This document shows positions 53,768 to 63,980 of a DNA stretch of 64,000 bases, piece after piece. Position numbers and translations under genes: made by a program. Below the pieces are notes generated by a model. The model saw only the letters and a list, made by a program, of their open reading frames with translations, ran no database searches and was not told the origin of the DNA. Every line of letters begins with the position of its first letter. Position 1 is the first letter of the stretch. This stretch comes from Achromobacter sp. MYb9 (GTDB lineage Bacteria; Pseudomonadota; Gammaproteobacteria; Burkholderiales; Burkholderiaceae_B). The stretch is taken from positions 1 to 64,000 of the forward strand of contig NZ_PCOQ01000001.1 of assembly GCF_002975275.1 (NCBI RefSeq), in the 5' to 3' direction.

Positions 53768-55150
53768 TCAGTACATGTCGCGAGGCTGCGCGCCCGAGAA
53801 GTTCAGGAAGCGCGTGCTGGACCCTTGGAACGTCAGCCGCACCGTGCCGATCGGCCCGTTACGCTGCTTGCCGATGATGATCTCGGCCGTGCCCTTGTCC
53901 GGCGAATCGGGGTTGTAGACCTCGTCGCGGTAGATGAACAGGATCACGTCGGCGTCCTGTTCGATAGCGCCGGATTCGCGCAAATCGCTCATCACGGGGC
54001 GCTTGTTCGGACGCTGTTCCAGGCTTCGGTTCAACTGCGACAGCGCGATCAGCGGGCAGTTCAGCTCTTTGGCCAGGCCCTTCAGCGATCGGCTGATTTC
54101 CGACACTTCGGTTGCCCGGTTTTCGCCGGAACCGTTACCCGACATCAGCTGCAGGTAGTCGATGATGATCAGGCCCAATTGGCCGCACTGGCGGGCCAGG
54201 CGGCGCGTGCGCGCGCGCACTTCCATCGGGCTCAATGCGGGCGTCTCGTCGATGTAGACCTGCGCATCCTGCATGAGCTGCACTGCGTGGGTCACGCGGG
54301 GCCAGTCATCGGCGATGAGCTTGCCGGTACGCATGCGGTGCTGGTCCAGCAAGCCGACCGAACCCAGCATCCGCATCGCCAGCTGCACCGCGCCCATTTC
54401 CATGGAAAACACGGCCACGGGCAGGCCTTGTTCGATCGCCACGTGTTCGCCGATGTTCATCGAGAACGACGTCTTGCCCATGGACGGACGTCCCGCCACG
54501 ATGATCAGGTCGCCGCCCTGCATGCCCGAGGTCATCTTGTCCAGGTCGGTGAAGCCCGTCGGCACGCCGGTGACGTCCGAACTGCCTTCCCGGTGGTAGA
54601 GCTCGTCGATGCGTTCGACGACCTGGGTCAGCAGCGGCTGGATCTCCTGGAAGCCCGCGGCGCCGCGCGAGCCTTCCTGGGCGATCTTGAACACCTTGGA
54701 TTCGGCTTCATCCAGCAGTTGCCGCGCTTCCTTGCCCTGGGGGTTCAATGCCGCCGAGGAGATCTCGTCGGCAATCGACACCAGCTTGCGCAACATGGCG
54801 CGCTCACGCACGATTTCGGCGTAGCGGCGAATGTTGGCGGCCGACGGCGTGTTGTGCGCCAGCGCGTTCAGATAAGCCAGCCCGCCCGAATCTTCGGCCT
54901 TGCCGGCGCTGATCAGCGATTCATTGACGGTGATGACGTCGGCGGGACGCGCCAGCCCGATCAGGCGGGCAATGTGGTGCCAGATCAGCCGGTGGTCGTG
55001 GCGGTAGAAGTCTTCTTCGACCAGCACATCGGCGATGCGGTCCCACGCGGTATTGTCCAGCAGCAGGCCGCCCAGAACCGACTGCTCCGCCTCGATCGAA
55101 TGGGGAGGAACGCGCAGGTATTCGAGCTGGGGATCGGCAGGTGTGTTCAT
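53768..55150 (-). CDS. dnaB: Replicative DNA helicase DnaB
   Basis: 460 aa from the ATG at 55150; the frame extends upstream but this start gives the standard length. N-terminal domain VPPHSIEAEQSVLGGLLLD, linker, then RecA-like ATPase with GRPSMGKTSFSMN Walker A, VFSMEMGAVQLAMR, IIDYLQLM and LSQLNRSLEQR. Ring helicase at the replication fork. The kinase-fold gene ends inside its start codon (ATGA). Confidence 0.97.
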   Translation of the reverse strand: MNTPADPQLEYLRVPPHSIEAEQSVLGGLLLDNTAWDRIADVLVEEDFYRHDHRLIWHHIARLIGLARPADVITVNESLISAGKAEDSGGLAYLNALAHNTPSAANIRRYAEIVRERAMLRKLVSIADEISSAALNPQGKEARQLLDEAESKVFKIAQEGSRGAAGFQEIQPLLTQVVERIDELYHREGSSDVTGVPTGFTDLDKMTSGMQGGDLIIVAGRPSMGKTSFSMNIGEHVAIEQGLPVAVFSMEMGAVQLAMRMLGSVGLLDQHRMRTGKLIADDWPRVTHAVQLMQDAQVYIDETPALSPMEVRARTRRLARQCGQLGLIIIDYLQLMSGNGSGENRATEVSEISRSLKGLAKELNCPLIALSQLNRSLEQRPNKRPVMSDLRESGAIEQDADVILFIYRDEVYNPDSPDKGTAEIIIGKQRNGPIGTVRLTFQGSSTRFLNFSGAQPRDMY

Positions 55151-55986
55151 AACTTCAATAGTAACGGCTGCAAGATATCGGCAGCGCGGAAAAAGCCTTG
55201 GACGTCGCGCGAGGGCAACCGGCGCAACAGGGGCCGCAACGGCGTTGCGACGCCGCACAGGACGCGCGCCAGGCGCGTCAGGCGAACTTTGACCTCGGGG
55301 TCGGGGTTGCTCTCGAGATAGACGCGCAGCGCCAGTTCACCCAGCGTCACGGCTACCTCATCTGGCAGTTTACGCAAAGACACGAGCGAAGCCAGCATCT
55401 GGAACAGATCGTACGCCTGGGCTAACGGGCGGGACAGCGTGGATCCGATGTTCTCTTCGAAATCGATGCGCCACAGTTCGCCGTCGCGCAGCGTGATATT
55501 GCGGATTTGCGCGCCGCCATGCCACATGCCACGGGCGTGGAACGTCGCCATGTCGTTGGCGGCCGCGCGAGTCAGCCATAACTGCGAGGTGGAATCCTCG
55601 TTGCGGATCAGGTCGGCCAGGTCTTCGCCCACGTACTCCAGCACCAGCAGGCCCTGCTCTTGCCACCACACTTCGGGCACGCGGCAACCCGCCTGCAACA
55701 GCGTCGACAGGCGTTGGGCCTCATGGGCCAGGCCGTTTTGCAACAGCACGCCGGGGCGCGGGAATTCACCCAGGAACAGCTTGCAGCCCACGCCCAGCAA
55801 AACGGCCCGGACATAGCGCAGCGCATAGGCCACGCCGCGGCCGAAGCTTGGGCGGCGGCGCTTGATGATGCAGCGCACGCCATCGATCGTCACGTCCCGC
55901 ACGGAGGGTTCGCGCGAGGCATCAACGCTGTCAAGCCAGGCGCGCAGGCCGGGCGGCGCGTTGTGATGAACGGGCGGCTGAGTCAA
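55147..55986 (-). CDS. Kinase-fold protein (InaA/BUD32-like) coupled to dnaB
   Basis: 279 aa. Kinase-like landmarks: Lys in GVRCIIKRRRP, Glu in LAHEAQRLSTLLQAG, hinge LLVLEYVGEDLADLI, catalytic-loop equivalent WHGGAQIRNI where His replaces the usual Asp, and metal Asp in WRIDFEENIG (DFG equivalent). This is the arrangement of the lipopolysaccharide-kinase/InaA superfamily. Target unknown. The stop overlaps the dnaB ATG, so translation is coupled, though no functional link is known. Confidence 0.78.
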   Translation of the reverse strand: MTQPPVHHNAPPGLRAWLDSVDASREPSVRDVTIDGVRCIIKRRRPSFGRGVAYALRYVRAVLLGVGCKLFLGEFPRPGVLLQNGLAHEAQRLSTLLQAGCRVPEVWWQEQGLLVLEYVGEDLADLIRNEDSTSQLWLTRAAANDMATFHARGMWHGGAQIRNITLRDGELWRIDFEENIGSTLSRPLAQAYDLFQMLASLVSLRKLPDEVAVTLGELALRVYLESNPDPEVKVRLTRLARVLCGVATPLRPLLRRLPSRDVQGFFRAADILQPLLLKL

Positions 55987-56063
55987 AGGGTCCTCGGTAC
56001 GAAACAGTGGCGCGCTTCATGCGCGATGCCCGAAAGGCTACACGCAATGGCGGCCGGGCAAAA

Positions 56064-56095
56064 AGAAAAAAAGCCGGCGCGCGGGCCGGCTTCTT
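56064..56095 (-). terminator. Intrinsic terminator of the rpsF-priB-rpsR-rplI operon
   Basis: GCCGGCCCGC-type stem (arms GCCGG/CCGGC, extended by G-C pairs) with T7-CTTTTT on the minus strand, 20 bases past the rplI stop. Confidence 0.88.
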
Positions 56096-56113
56096 TGTAC
56101 TGCGGGTACCGGC

Positions 56114-56569
56114 TTAGGACAGTTCGCCTTCAACCAGAACCGTGACGTCGACGAGAACGTCGGCGTGCAGGGCGACCTGGATCGGGAACTCGCCGATCGA
56201 CTTCAGCTGGCCATTGGGCAGACGCACTTGCCCCTTTTCGATGCCTTCGAAACCGGCCTTCTTCAGCGCTTCGGCGATGTCGGCATTGGTAACCGAGCCG
56301 AACAGACGGCCGTCAACACCGGCCTTCTGAGCGATCTTCAGCTGGAAGCCGGAGACGCGCTCGCCCAGAGCTTGGGCGACGGCCAGCTTTTCAGCCTGAA
56401 CCTTTTCCAGCTCGGCGCGGCGAGCTTCGAATTCCTTCAGGGCGGCGTCGGTTGCACGACGAGCCTTGCGCTGGGGAATCAGGAAGTTGCGGGCGTAACC
56501 ATCACGCACGCGAACGACTTCACCCAGGTTGCCCAGGTTGACGACTTTTTCGAGCAGAATAACTTGCAT
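56114..56569 (-). CDS. rplI: Ribosomal protein L9
   Basis: 151 aa. [21 protein letters not shown] and [16 protein letters not shown] in the N-domain, a long central helix and the C-domain [20 protein letters not shown]. Binds 23S rRNA; last in the rpsF operon, 14 bases after rpsR. Confidence 0.98.
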   Translation of the reverse strand: MQVILLEKVVNLGNLGEVVRVRDGYARNFLIPQRKARRATDAALKEFEARRAELEKVQAEKLAVAQALGERVSGFQLKIAQKAGVDGRLFGSVTNADIAEALKKAGFEGIEKGQVRLPNGQLKSIGEFPIQVALHADVLVDVTVLVEGELS

Positions 56570-56583
56570 TTCAGTGCCCCGGA

Positions 56584-56856
56584 TTAGTTGTGGTTGTCGG
56601 TGTAAGGCAACAGGGCCAGGAAGCGCGCGCGCTTGATGGCGGTGTCCAGCTGGCGCTGGTAGATTGCCTTGGTGCCGGTCAGACGAGCCGGGATGATCTT
56701 GCCGTTTTCTTGCACGAAGTCGCGCAGGGTGTCCAGATCCTTGTAGTCGATCTCTTCGACGCCGGCTGCGGTGAAGCGGCAGAACTTACGACGCTTGAAG
56801 AGCGGGTTCTGCTGCGTGAATTTGCGTTTTTCTTTGCGTTTTCCGAAGAAAGCCAT
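56584..56856 (-). CDS. rpsR: Ribosomal protein S18
   Basis: 90 aa. [20 protein letters not shown] and [20 protein letters not shown] are S18 signatures; the N-terminus is a basic extension ([19 protein letters not shown]). It follows priB by 108 bases. Confidence 0.98.
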   Translation of the reverse strand: MAFFGKRKEKRKFTQQNPLFKRRKFCRFTAAGVEEIDYKDLDTLRDFVQENGKIIPARLTGTKAIYQRQLDTAIKRARFLALLPYTDNHN

Positions 56857-56964
56857 GATATGTGCCTCTATGTTTGAGGGATCTGGTGGTTATCAATAAC
56901 CGGGCCAAACTCCCATAACCTATCCGTATTCAGAAGGCGCTCTCGCACCTTTTGCCCATTCCCT

Positions 56965-57288
56965 TCAAGCCACCTGCGGATCGCGCCCTGCGCTGCCGCT
57001 GACCTTGCGTGCCTGCTGCAAATGCAGCTTGATCTTCACCGAGTCTTTGCGGGCGGGAGCCAAAAACCCCTGCACCAGCAATTCAGACCCTAACGCGGTG
57101 TTCTTCAACAGCAACGCCAGATCGCCTAGTGCCACGGCGGTAATCGTCAATTCGACACGGCGCGGGTGGCCGGCTTCAATGACTTCCGATTCGTGTGCCA
57201 GCAGCATTTCCAGCGCTGGCAGTCCGGCGGGAGTGTGGCGCAAAGGCTCGCATTCAAGAACGCGGGCGCTGAGTTCCAGCTTGTTCAT
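56965..57288 (-). CDS. priB: Primosomal replication protein N (PriB)
   Basis: 107 aa from [18 protein letters not shown]; the longer frame adds five unlikely residues. OB-fold with [20 protein letters not shown] and [18 protein letters not shown]. PriB acts with PriA and DnaT in replication restart. The rpsF-priB-rpsR-rplI order is a known conserved operon. Confidence 0.95.
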   Translation of the reverse strand: MNKLELSARVLECEPLRHTPAGLPALEMLLAHESEVIEAGHPRRVELTITAVALGDLALLLKNTALGSELLVQGFLAPARKDSVKIKLHLQQARKVSGSAGRDPQVA

Positions 57289-57339
57289 CCTGCCGTGCAC
57301 CAAGGGGGCTTCACGGGATGAGCTCTGCGTGAGCCCTGC

Positions 57340-57714
57340 TTACTCGGCCTGAGCCGGCGCTGCTTCAGCCGAAGCCTTACGGGCTTCTTCGCGCTCAACC
57401 GACTTCATCATGATCGAGGGCGTGGACTGGGCCTTCTTGGTCTTGATGACCAGGTGGCGCAGAACGGCGTCGTTGTAGCGGAACGAGTGCTCCAGCTCAT
57501 CCAGCGTGGCTTGGCCGCACTCGATGTTCAGGCAAACGTAGTGAGCCTTGACCAGCTTCTGGATCGGGTAGGCCAGTTGACGGCGACCCCAGTCTTCCAG
57601 GCGATGAACCGAGCCGCCTTGGCCCGTGACCAGCGCTTGGTAACGTTCGACCATGGCGGGCACTTGCTCGCTTTGGTCGGGGTGAACGATAAACACTACT
57701 TCGTAGTGACGCAT
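57340..57714 (-). CDS. rpsF: Ribosomal protein S6
   Basis: 124 aa from [20 protein letters not shown], the standard start with GGAGTT upstream; the longer frame is non-coding leader. [20 protein letters not shown] and [12 protein letters not shown] are S6 signatures. The Glu/Ala-rich C-tail is typical. First operon gene; the 247-base gap to the DUF817 gene presumably contains its promoter, but none was clear. Confidence 0.97.
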   Translation of the reverse strand: MRHYEVVFIVHPDQSEQVPAMVERYQALVTGQGGSVHRLEDWGRRQLAYPIQKLVKAHYVCLNIECGQATLDELEHSFRYNDAVLRHLVIKTKKAQSTPSIMMKSVEREEARKASAEAAPAQAE

Positions 57715-57961
57715 GAGTAAAACTCCTTGAGGATGTCTCGCTGGCCAACATCCTGCACCCGCGCTTTCCATCATGGGTGTCGCACTGCCCTGTTCCTGGT
57801 CCACCGCCGCGGATTGCTCCATTTTGGGGTCCCGGTAGGGTTTCAGCACGCTAAGACGTCGGCCCGCAAGGGGCAGCCCGCTACCCAAAAACCATGGGCG
57901 GTCGAGCAAGAAAGCCCTCGATTATCACCGATCGGACGGCATGGCGCAAGCCGCAAGGGGC

Positions 57962-58885
57962 TCAGGAAATAAGGGACGGGCTATTTCCATCGCCTTGGGC
58001 AACTGGCTGAGGCAGATCGGCAACACCGATTGCCTGTGGCCGGTTGACCACGCTGACCATCACATAGCTGATGATCATCAAGAGGAACCACGAGCCCAGC
58101 TTGGCGATCGACACCCATTCCCAGGCATGCGACTGGTTGGGATAGCGCCAGGCATTGGCAAAGGTGCCGATATTTTCGGCAAACCAGATGAACAGGGCCA
58201 CCAGCACGAAACCCAGCAGCAACGGCATGCGCCGGTAGACGCGCCAGATCCGGAAATACACCCAGGTGCGCGCGAACAGCGCCGCCGTCAAGCCGAACAG
58301 CGCCCAGCGGAAATCCATGATGAAGTGGTGCGCGAAGAAATTCACATAGATCAGCACCGACAGCGCCACGGTCGCGGCCATCGGCGGATGGGCGCGGAAG
58401 CGGAAATCAAACAGGCGCCACACCCGGGCCAGGTAGCTGCCCACCGCCGCATACATGAAACCCGTGAACAGCGGCACGCCGCCAATCCGGAGCACGCTGG
58501 CCTCGGGATAGATCCAGGACCCCGCCGCCGTCTTGAAGAGTTCCATGCCGGTGCCCACCACATGGAACATGAGGATCACGCGGGCTTCGCTCCAGGTCTC
58601 CATGCGCAGCGCCAGCAGCACGGCCTGAATGCCCAGCGCGGCAAGGGTCAGGAAATCGTAGCGGGCCAGCAGCGCATCCTTGGGATACCACCAGTGCGTG
58701 CCCAACAACAGCGCGCACATCAGGCCGCCGAACAGACAGGCCCAGGCCTGCTTTGCGCCAAAGCGGAAGAACTCGTAGAACGCGACGCCAAAACGGCCGC
58801 GGCCGGCCAAATTGCTGGCCAGCCGCGATTCCCACTCTTGCAGCCCCGCGATAAGCGGCCAGTCCCTGGCCGCCGGATGGCTCAC
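57962..58885 (-). CDS. DUF817 integral membrane protein
   Basis: 307 aa, eight to nine membrane segments. The pattern FYEFFRFGAKQAWACLFGG, FHVVGTGMELFKTAAGSW and NFFAHHFIMDFRW matches the DUF817 family of inner-membrane proteins. No activity known. It starts 7 bases after the folE2 stop, an operon arrangement that may reflect metal or folate stress, but this is speculative. Confidence 0.85.
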   Translation of the reverse strand: MSHPAARDWPLIAGLQEWESRLASNLAGRGRFGVAFYEFFRFGAKQAWACLFGGLMCALLLGTHWWYPKDALLARYDFLTLAALGIQAVLLALRMETWSEARVILMFHVVGTGMELFKTAAGSWIYPEASVLRIGGVPLFTGFMYAAVGSYLARVWRLFDFRFRAHPPMAATVALSVLIYVNFFAHHFIMDFRWALFGLTAALFARTWVYFRIWRVYRRMPLLLGFVLVALFIWFAENIGTFANAWRYPNQSHAWEWVSIAKLGSWFLLMIISYVMVSVVNRPQAIGVADLPQPVAQGDGNSPSLIS

Positions 58886-58892
58886 GGAACGC

Positions 58893-59690
58893 TCAGCCTT
58901 CCACGACGGCGTAGGCCGAGTGGTTGTGGATCGATTCGAAGTTTTCGGCTTCGACGCGATAGCGGGCGATACCCGGATGCGCGTTCAGGCGGGCGGCCAC
59001 GTCGCGCACCAGGTCTTCGACGAACTTGGGGTTGTCGTAGGCGCGCTCGGTCACGTACTTTTCGTCAGGGCGCTTGAGCAGGCCCCAGAGTTCGCACGAG
59101 CCTTCCTCTTCGATCAGGCGAATGACACCATCCATGCTGATGTCGTCGCTGAGGATCGCCGACACCGTGACATGCGAGCGCTGGTTGTGCGCGCCATATT
59201 CCGAGATGGCCTTGGAACACGGACAGAGGCTGGTGACGGGCACCTGCACGATCAGTTCGAATTCGACGCCATCGCCCTGGGCACGCGCGATCCACTGGAC
59301 TTCGTAGTCCAGCAGGCTTTGCACGCCGGAGATCGGCGCCGACTTGTTGATGAAATACGGGAACGACGCCGTGATGTCGCCACGGTCGGCATGCAGCAAC
59401 GGCAGCATGTCGGCCGCCATGGCGCGGAACAGCGTCGGCGTCATGGGGGTGCTGCGGTATTTTTCCAGCAGCGCGACGAAACGGGACATATGTGTCCCTT
59501 TTTCTTCGGGCGGCAGCGCCACCGTCAGCGTCCAGTTGGCGACAGTGCCTTGGGCCGAGCCATCGCCGCTTTCAATCAGCATGGGGTGGCGCACGCCACG
59601 GATGCCCACGCGTTGAATCGGGATGTGCCGGGTGTCCGCCGAGCTCTGGACGTCGGGCATCACGATGGCGGGGTCGATCGGAGAATTCAT
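58893..59690 (-). CDS. folE2: GTP cyclohydrolase IB
   Basis: 265 aa. FolE2 makes dihydroneopterin triphosphate for folate using various divalent metals and is often the zinc-independent alternative to FolE. The active-site Cys lies in [10 protein letters not shown], with SQRSH-type basic elements represented by HNQRSHVT and the C-terminal [16 protein letters not shown]. No Zur-type inverted repeat was seen in the 186 bases upstream. Confidence 0.95.
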   Translation of the reverse strand: MNSPIDPAIVMPDVQSSADTRHIPIQRVGIRGVRHPMLIESGDGSAQGTVANWTLTVALPPEEKGTHMSRFVALLEKYRSTPMTPTLFRAMAADMLPLLHADRGDITASFPYFINKSAPISGVQSLLDYEVQWIARAQGDGVEFELIVQVPVTSLCPCSKAISEYGAHNQRSHVTVSAILSDDISMDGVIRLIEEEGSCELWGLLKRPDEKYVTERAYDNPKFVEDLVRDVAARLNAHPGIARYRVEAENFESIHNHSAYAVVEG

Positions 59691-59876
59691 GTCAGCTTAC
59701 CTGTCTAGGCAATCAGTCGCTCGCGCACGGCCTAGGAAACTTTGAGAGACGGCCATTATCGCCCAAACCCCGGCAACCGCCAGGGAAAACCCTTCTATCC
59801 GTAGGTTGGCGGGGCCGGAACAGTGTGTTTCATATGCCGGACAAAAGCGTCGCCTTTGCCCGGAACCCTAAACCCG

Positions 59877-61739
59877 TCAGGCCAGCAGATCGGCGTAGCG
59901 GGCGCGGATCGACTGCTCGATGCCGGCGGCATCCAGGCCGATGCCCGCCAACAGGGCCGATTGTTCGCCATGGTCGATGAAGGCGTCCGGCAAACCCAGC
60001 TGCAGCACGGGAATCTGCACGCCGGCGGCGCTCAGGGTCTCGAGCACCGCGCTGCCCGCCCCGCCCATGATGGACGCGTCTTCCAGCGTAACCAGCGCAT
60101 CGTGCCGGGCCGCCAGGTCAAGGATCAGTTCGCGGTCAATGGGTTTGACGAAGCGCATGTCGGCCACCGTGGCGTCCAGCTTGCCGGCGGCCGCCAACGC
60201 GGCCTGCACCAGGGTGCCGAAGCCCAGGATGGCGATCTTCTTGCCTTCGCGGCGCACCACGCCACGGCCCAATTCAACCGTGTCCAGCCCGGCGCCTTCC
60301 GGCGCGCCGCAGCCCGCGCCGCGCGGATAGCGCACGGATGCCGGGCCGGGGTACTGATAACAGGTGGACAGCAGCAGACGCGTTTCGCTTTCGTCCGACG
60401 GCGTGGCGACCACCATGTTCGGCACGCAGCGCAGGAACGCGGTGTCATAGTTGCCGGCATGGGTGGCGCCATCGGCGCCCACGATGCCCGCGCGATCCAG
60501 CGCGAAGGTCACGTCCAGGTTCTGCAAGGCCACGTCATGGATGAGCTGGTCGTAGCCGCGCTGCAGGAAGGTGGAGTAGATCGCGACGACAGGCTTCTGG
60601 CCTTCGCAGGCGATGCCGGCGGCAAACGTCACGGCGTGCTGCTCGGCGATGCCCACGTCGAAATAGCGCAGCGGGAACCGCTTTTCGAATTCCACCAGGC
60701 CACTGCCTTCGCGCATGGCGGGCGTGACGGCGACCAGGTGCGAATCCTGTTCGGCCATGTCGCACAGCCAGCCGCCGAACACCTGGGTGAAGGTGCGCTT
60801 GCCGGGCGCCTTGGATTGCTGGATGCCGACGGCGGGATCGAACTTGCCCGGCCCGTGATACAGCACCGGATCAGCTTCGGCCAGCTTGTAGCCCTGCCCC
60901 TTCTTCGTGACCACGTGCAGGAACTGCAAGCCTTGCAAGGCCTTGAGGTTCTGCAACGTGGGCACCAGGGCGTCCAGGTCGTGGCCGTCGATGGGGCCGA
61001 CGTAATTGAAGCCGAACTCTTCGAACAGCGTGGCCGGCGTGACCATGCCCTTGGCATGCTCTTCGAACCGGCGCGCCAGCTCAAGCACCGGCGGCACATG
61101 CTGCAAGACGGCACGGCCGACATTCTTGGCCGCGGCGTAGAAGCGGCCCGACATCAGGCGCGCCAGATAGCGGTTCAGCGCCCCCACCGGCGGCGAGATC
61201 GACATGTCGTTGTCGTTCAGGATCACCAGCAGGTTGATGTTGGGCGTGACGCCCGCGTTGTTCATGGCCTCGAACGCCATGCCGGCGGACATGGCGCCAT
61301 CGCCGATGACGGCGATGTGCTGACGCTGCACGCCGGCGTTGCGCGACGCGACCGCCATGCCCAGCGCGGCCGAGATGGACGTGGACGAATGCGCGGTGCC
61401 AAAGGCGTCGTATTCGGATTCGCTGCGCTTGGGAAAGCCCGAAATCCCGCCCGCCTGACGCAGTTGCGCCATGCCGGCGCGGCGCCCGGTCAGGATCTTG
61501 TGCGGGTAGGACTGGTGGCCCACGTCCCAGACGATGCGGTCATGCGGCGTGTCGAACACCTGGTGCAGCGCCAGCGTAAGCTCGACCGTGCCCAAGTTGG
61601 ACGACAGGTGCCCGCCCGTTTTGGATACCGACTCCAGCACGAAGCCGCGCAGTTCGTCCGCTAGCTTTTTCAGCTCGCGACGATCCAGGCGCTTGAGGTC
61701 TGCCGGGGATTGAATGCGGTCCAATAAATCAGTCGTCAT
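59877..61739 (-). CDS. dxs: 1-Deoxy-D-xylulose-5-phosphate synthase
   Basis: 620 aa. First enzyme of the MEP isoprenoid pathway; thiamin-dependent. [13 protein letters not shown], the thiamin-binding [18 protein letters not shown] with [12 protein letters not shown], and the transketolase-type [16 protein letters not shown] are all present. Third gene after xseB and ispA; 53 bases separate it from ispA. Confidence 0.97.
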   Translation of the reverse strand: MTTDLLDRIQSPADLKRLDRRELKKLADELRGFVLESVSKTGGHLSSNLGTVELTLALHQVFDTPHDRIVWDVGHQSYPHKILTGRRAGMAQLRQAGGISGFPKRSESEYDAFGTAHSSTSISAALGMAVASRNAGVQRQHIAVIGDGAMSAGMAFEAMNNAGVTPNINLLVILNDNDMSISPPVGALNRYLARLMSGRFYAAAKNVGRAVLQHVPPVLELARRFEEHAKGMVTPATLFEEFGFNYVGPIDGHDLDALVPTLQNLKALQGLQFLHVVTKKGQGYKLAEADPVLYHGPGKFDPAVGIQQSKAPGKRTFTQVFGGWLCDMAEQDSHLVAVTPAMREGSGLVEFEKRFPLRYFDVGIAEQHAVTFAAGIACEGQKPVVAIYSTFLQRGYDQLIHDVALQNLDVTFALDRAGIVGADGATHAGNYDTAFLRCVPNMVVATPSDESETRLLLSTCYQYPGPASVRYPRGAGCGAPEGAGLDTVELGRGVVRREGKKIAILGFGTLVQAALAAAGKLDATVADMRFVKPIDRELILDLAARHDALVTLEDASIMGGAGSAVLETLSAAGVQIPVLQLGLPDAFIDHGEQSALLAGIGLDAAGIEQSIRARYADLLA

Positions 61740-61792
61740 GCTTTTATGGGGTTCGTTGACCCGGCATGAATTCAGGCCGGGCTGGTCACGGA

Positions 61793-62722
61793 TCAGCGGT
61801 CTCGAAGGACGATGAAGTCGGCCAATTGCGCCAGACGCCCGCCAGCATCGCCCAAAGGCGCCAACGCCGCCAGCGCCGCTTCACGCAATTCGTCGGCGAA
61901 CGCCCGCGCCTCGGACAAGCCCAGGAGCGACACGTACGTCGGCTTGTTCTCCGCCGCGTCCTTGCCCGGGGTCTTGCCCAGGCTGGCCGTGTCGGCGGTC
62001 ACATCAAGAATATCGTCCACGACCTGGAAGGCCAGGCCCATCGCTTGCGCATAGGCGTCCAGCGCCTGGCGCGAGGCCGAGCTGGCGCCCGCGACGATGC
62101 CGCCCAGCGCGACACTGCAGGCCAGCATGGCGCCGGTCTTCATGCTGTGCATGGTTTGCAGATCGTCGCGCGACAGGGAACGGCCGACGCTGAGCAGGTC
62201 GATGGCCTGGCCGCCCGCCATGCCTTGACTGCCGGCGGCGCGCGCCAGCGACTGGGTGGCCTGCACGACCAGGGCGGGCGCGATCGGCATCGAGGCCAAC
62301 AGGTCGAAGGCCAGCGGCTGCAAGGCATCGCCCGCCAGCATGGCGGTGGCTTCGTCGAACTTGACGTGCGTGGTGGGCTGGCCACGGCGCAGCGTATCGT
62401 CGTCCATGCAAGGCAAGTCGTCGTGGACCAGCGAATACGCGTGGATCAGTTCCACCGCCGCGGCGGCACGGTCCAGCGAGGCCTCGATGGCCAGCACGCT
62501 GCCGCTGACCGGGCAGGCTTGGCCGGCGGCATAGACCATCGCGGCGCGTACCCGCTTGCCGCCACCCAGGACGGCGTAGCGCATGGCTTCATGCAGGCGG
62601 ACCGGCAGCACATCCGCGGGCGGCATCAGGTCGTCCAGGACGTCTTCGACGTGCCGCACGCGACCCTGCAGCCACTCCGGAAAAGCGAGTTGAGTTTGCT
62701 TCATCGGATTCTTATTCGTCAT
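61793..62722 (-). CDS. ispA: Farnesyl/geranyl diphosphate synthase
   Basis: 309 aa. Short-chain prenyl elongation. First Asp-rich motif DDLPCMDDD, second DDILD, plus GGKRVRA and QAIDLLSVG regions. The Ala/Thr-type residues before the first motif fit C15 products. Start at 62722 (11 bases inside xseB) or the internal ATG at 62704; neither has a strong ribosome-binding site. Operon xseB-ispA-dxs. Confidence 0.95.
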   Translation of the reverse strand: MTNKNPMKQTQLAFPEWLQGRVRHVEDVLDDLMPPADVLPVRLHEAMRYAVLGGGKRVRAAMVYAAGQACPVSGSVLAIEASLDRAAAAVELIHAYSLVHDDLPCMDDDTLRRGQPTTHVKFDEATAMLAGDALQPLAFDLLASMPIAPALVVQATQSLARAAGSQGMAGGQAIDLLSVGRSLSRDDLQTMHSMKTGAMLACSVALGGIVAGASSASRQALDAYAQAMGLAFQVVDDILDVTADTASLGKTPGKDAAENKPTYVSLLGLSEARAFADELREAALAALAPLGDAGGRLAQLADFIVLRDR

Positions 62723-62978
62723 CCAGCGCCGCGGGGTCCAGTGGGCGCAGCAAGTCGCCCTCCAGGACCTTCACCTGCTGTTCGGCCTGCGCCAAGCGGT
62801 CTTGGCAGACCCGGGTGAGCGCAACGCCGCGCCGGTAGGCGGCCAGCGATTGCTCAAGCGGCAACGATCCATCTTCCATGGCCGCAACCAATGACTCCAA
62901 TTCGGCCAGGGCCGTTTCGAAATCCTGGGGCAAGGGACGGTCGTCGATCTGCGGATCGGCTTGTGTGGGTTTGGCCAA
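62712..62978 (-). CDS. xseB: Exodeoxyribonuclease VII small subunit
   Basis: 88 aa from a TTG at 62978, which has GGAG about seven bases upstream; a TTG at 63011 would give 99 aa with no good site. PQDFETALAELESLVAAMED and GSLPLEQSLAAYRRGVALTR are the XseB motif. The small subunit binds XseA for single-stranded DNA degradation. First in the operon xseB-ispA-dxs. Confidence 0.94.
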   Translation of the reverse strand: MAKPTQADPQIDDRPLPQDFETALAELESLVAAMEDGSLPLEQSLAAYRRGVALTRVCQDRLAQAEQQVKVLEGDLLRPLDPAALDDE

Positions 62979-63061
62979 ACGGGTCTCCGAGGGCGCTAGG
63001 GGGTGGATCAATCTCCGAATTGTACGAGATCGCCACGCCGGAGCCGGCTACGCCCGCGCGA

Positions 63062-63916
63062 TCATGCGGATGCCCCCGCAAGACCCGCGATCGCCGCCCG
63101 CAGCGCGGGCGCCACGCGCGTGCGCAGCTCGGGTTCCGGCAACAGGCTGGCAGGGCCGCCGCAGCTCATCACGAAGACGCCTTCGCCGGTGATGGACGTA
63201 AACGGCACCGCGACGGCGTTGATGCCCGACTGCCACTCGCCAATGGCGAAGCAGCAGCCTGATTCCTGGAGTTGCTCGCGTGCACGGGCAATGGCGTCAA
63301 CGGGCGGCGCGGCGGCCTCCAGGCGCGCCATCGTCTCGTCGCACGCGCCAGGCGGCAGGCTGGCCAGATAGGCCCGGCCCATTGCACTGTCGAGGCTGGC
63401 GCGATAGCCGACCGGCAGGCGCAGGTACAGCGCGGAAGATCCGTGGATCGCTTCGACATAGGTCATGGCGTCGCCGTCGAACGCGCCGAGCGCGACCGCG
63501 CCGCCAGTGTCGCGGGCCAGTTCGGTCATCGAGGCCTTGGCCAGTTCGCGCACCTCGAGCCCGGCCAGCAGGCCAAAGCCCAGCGCCAGCACGCCATAGC
63601 CGGGCGAGTACTTGCCGGTATCCGGGTGATAACGCAGGTAGCCCAGCTCGGTAAGCGTGTAGGTGATCCGGCTGATGGTGGGCTTGGGCAGGCCGGTCAG
63701 GCGCGCCAGGTCCAGGTTGCCCAGCGCGGTCACGCCATGGCGAAAGCAGCGCAGCACGTCCAGCCCCCGCGCCAGCGCGGTGATGAAATCGGGGGAATTG
63801 GCGCCCTCGCCCACGCCGGCCGTGCGCTTGCGGCGCGCCGGCTGGCTAAGTTCCAGCCTTTCGTCGGGCTTGGTGGCCGCATGGATTACCCGCTTGGCAT
63901 CAGAAAAAGATTGCAT
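63062..63916 (-). CDS. IclR-family regulator (PcaR/PobR-like)
   Basis: 284 aa. A 45-residue basic N-terminal extension, then winged helix SPDFITALARGLDVLRCF with LARLTGLPKPTISRITYTL as recognition part. Effector domain: YVEAIHGSSALYLRLPVGYR, ESGCCFAIGEWQSGINAVAVPF. IclR proteins of this style activate protocatechuate or related aromatic-acid genes. It is divergent from a plus-strand gene that begins past the window end. Confidence 0.92.
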   Translation of the reverse strand: MQSFSDAKRVIHAATKPDERLELSQPARRKRTAGVGEGANSPDFITALARGLDVLRCFRHGVTALGNLDLARLTGLPKPTISRITYTLTELGYLRYHPDTGKYSPGYGVLALGFGLLAGLEVRELAKASMTELARDTGGAVALGAFDGDAMTYVEAIHGSSALYLRLPVGYRASLDSAMGRAYLASLPPGACDETMARLEAAAPPVDAIARAREQLQESGCCFAIGEWQSGINAVAVPFTSITGEGVFVMSCGGPASLLPEPELRTRVAPALRAAIAGLAGASA

Positions 63917-63961
63917 TTCTATTCGCTTCGTTTTTATAGTTTATTTCGAATAACAAAACTA

Positions 63962-63980
63962 AATTCCATATAACGGAATT
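63962..63980. promoter_or_regulatory. Operator-like palindrome between the IclR gene and a divergent gene
   Basis: AATTCC-N7-GGAATT is a perfect inverted repeat in a short AT-rich region; another near-palindrome, TTATTTCGAATAA, lies at about 63941-63953. An AAGGAG at the window end marks a start just beyond. By context it is the IclR protein's own control site. Confidence 0.5.

Noticed and set aside
59691-59876. Zur box or riboswitch before folE2
   Set aside because: No inverted repeat of the GTTATA-N-TATAAC type and no conserved aptamer elements were seen.
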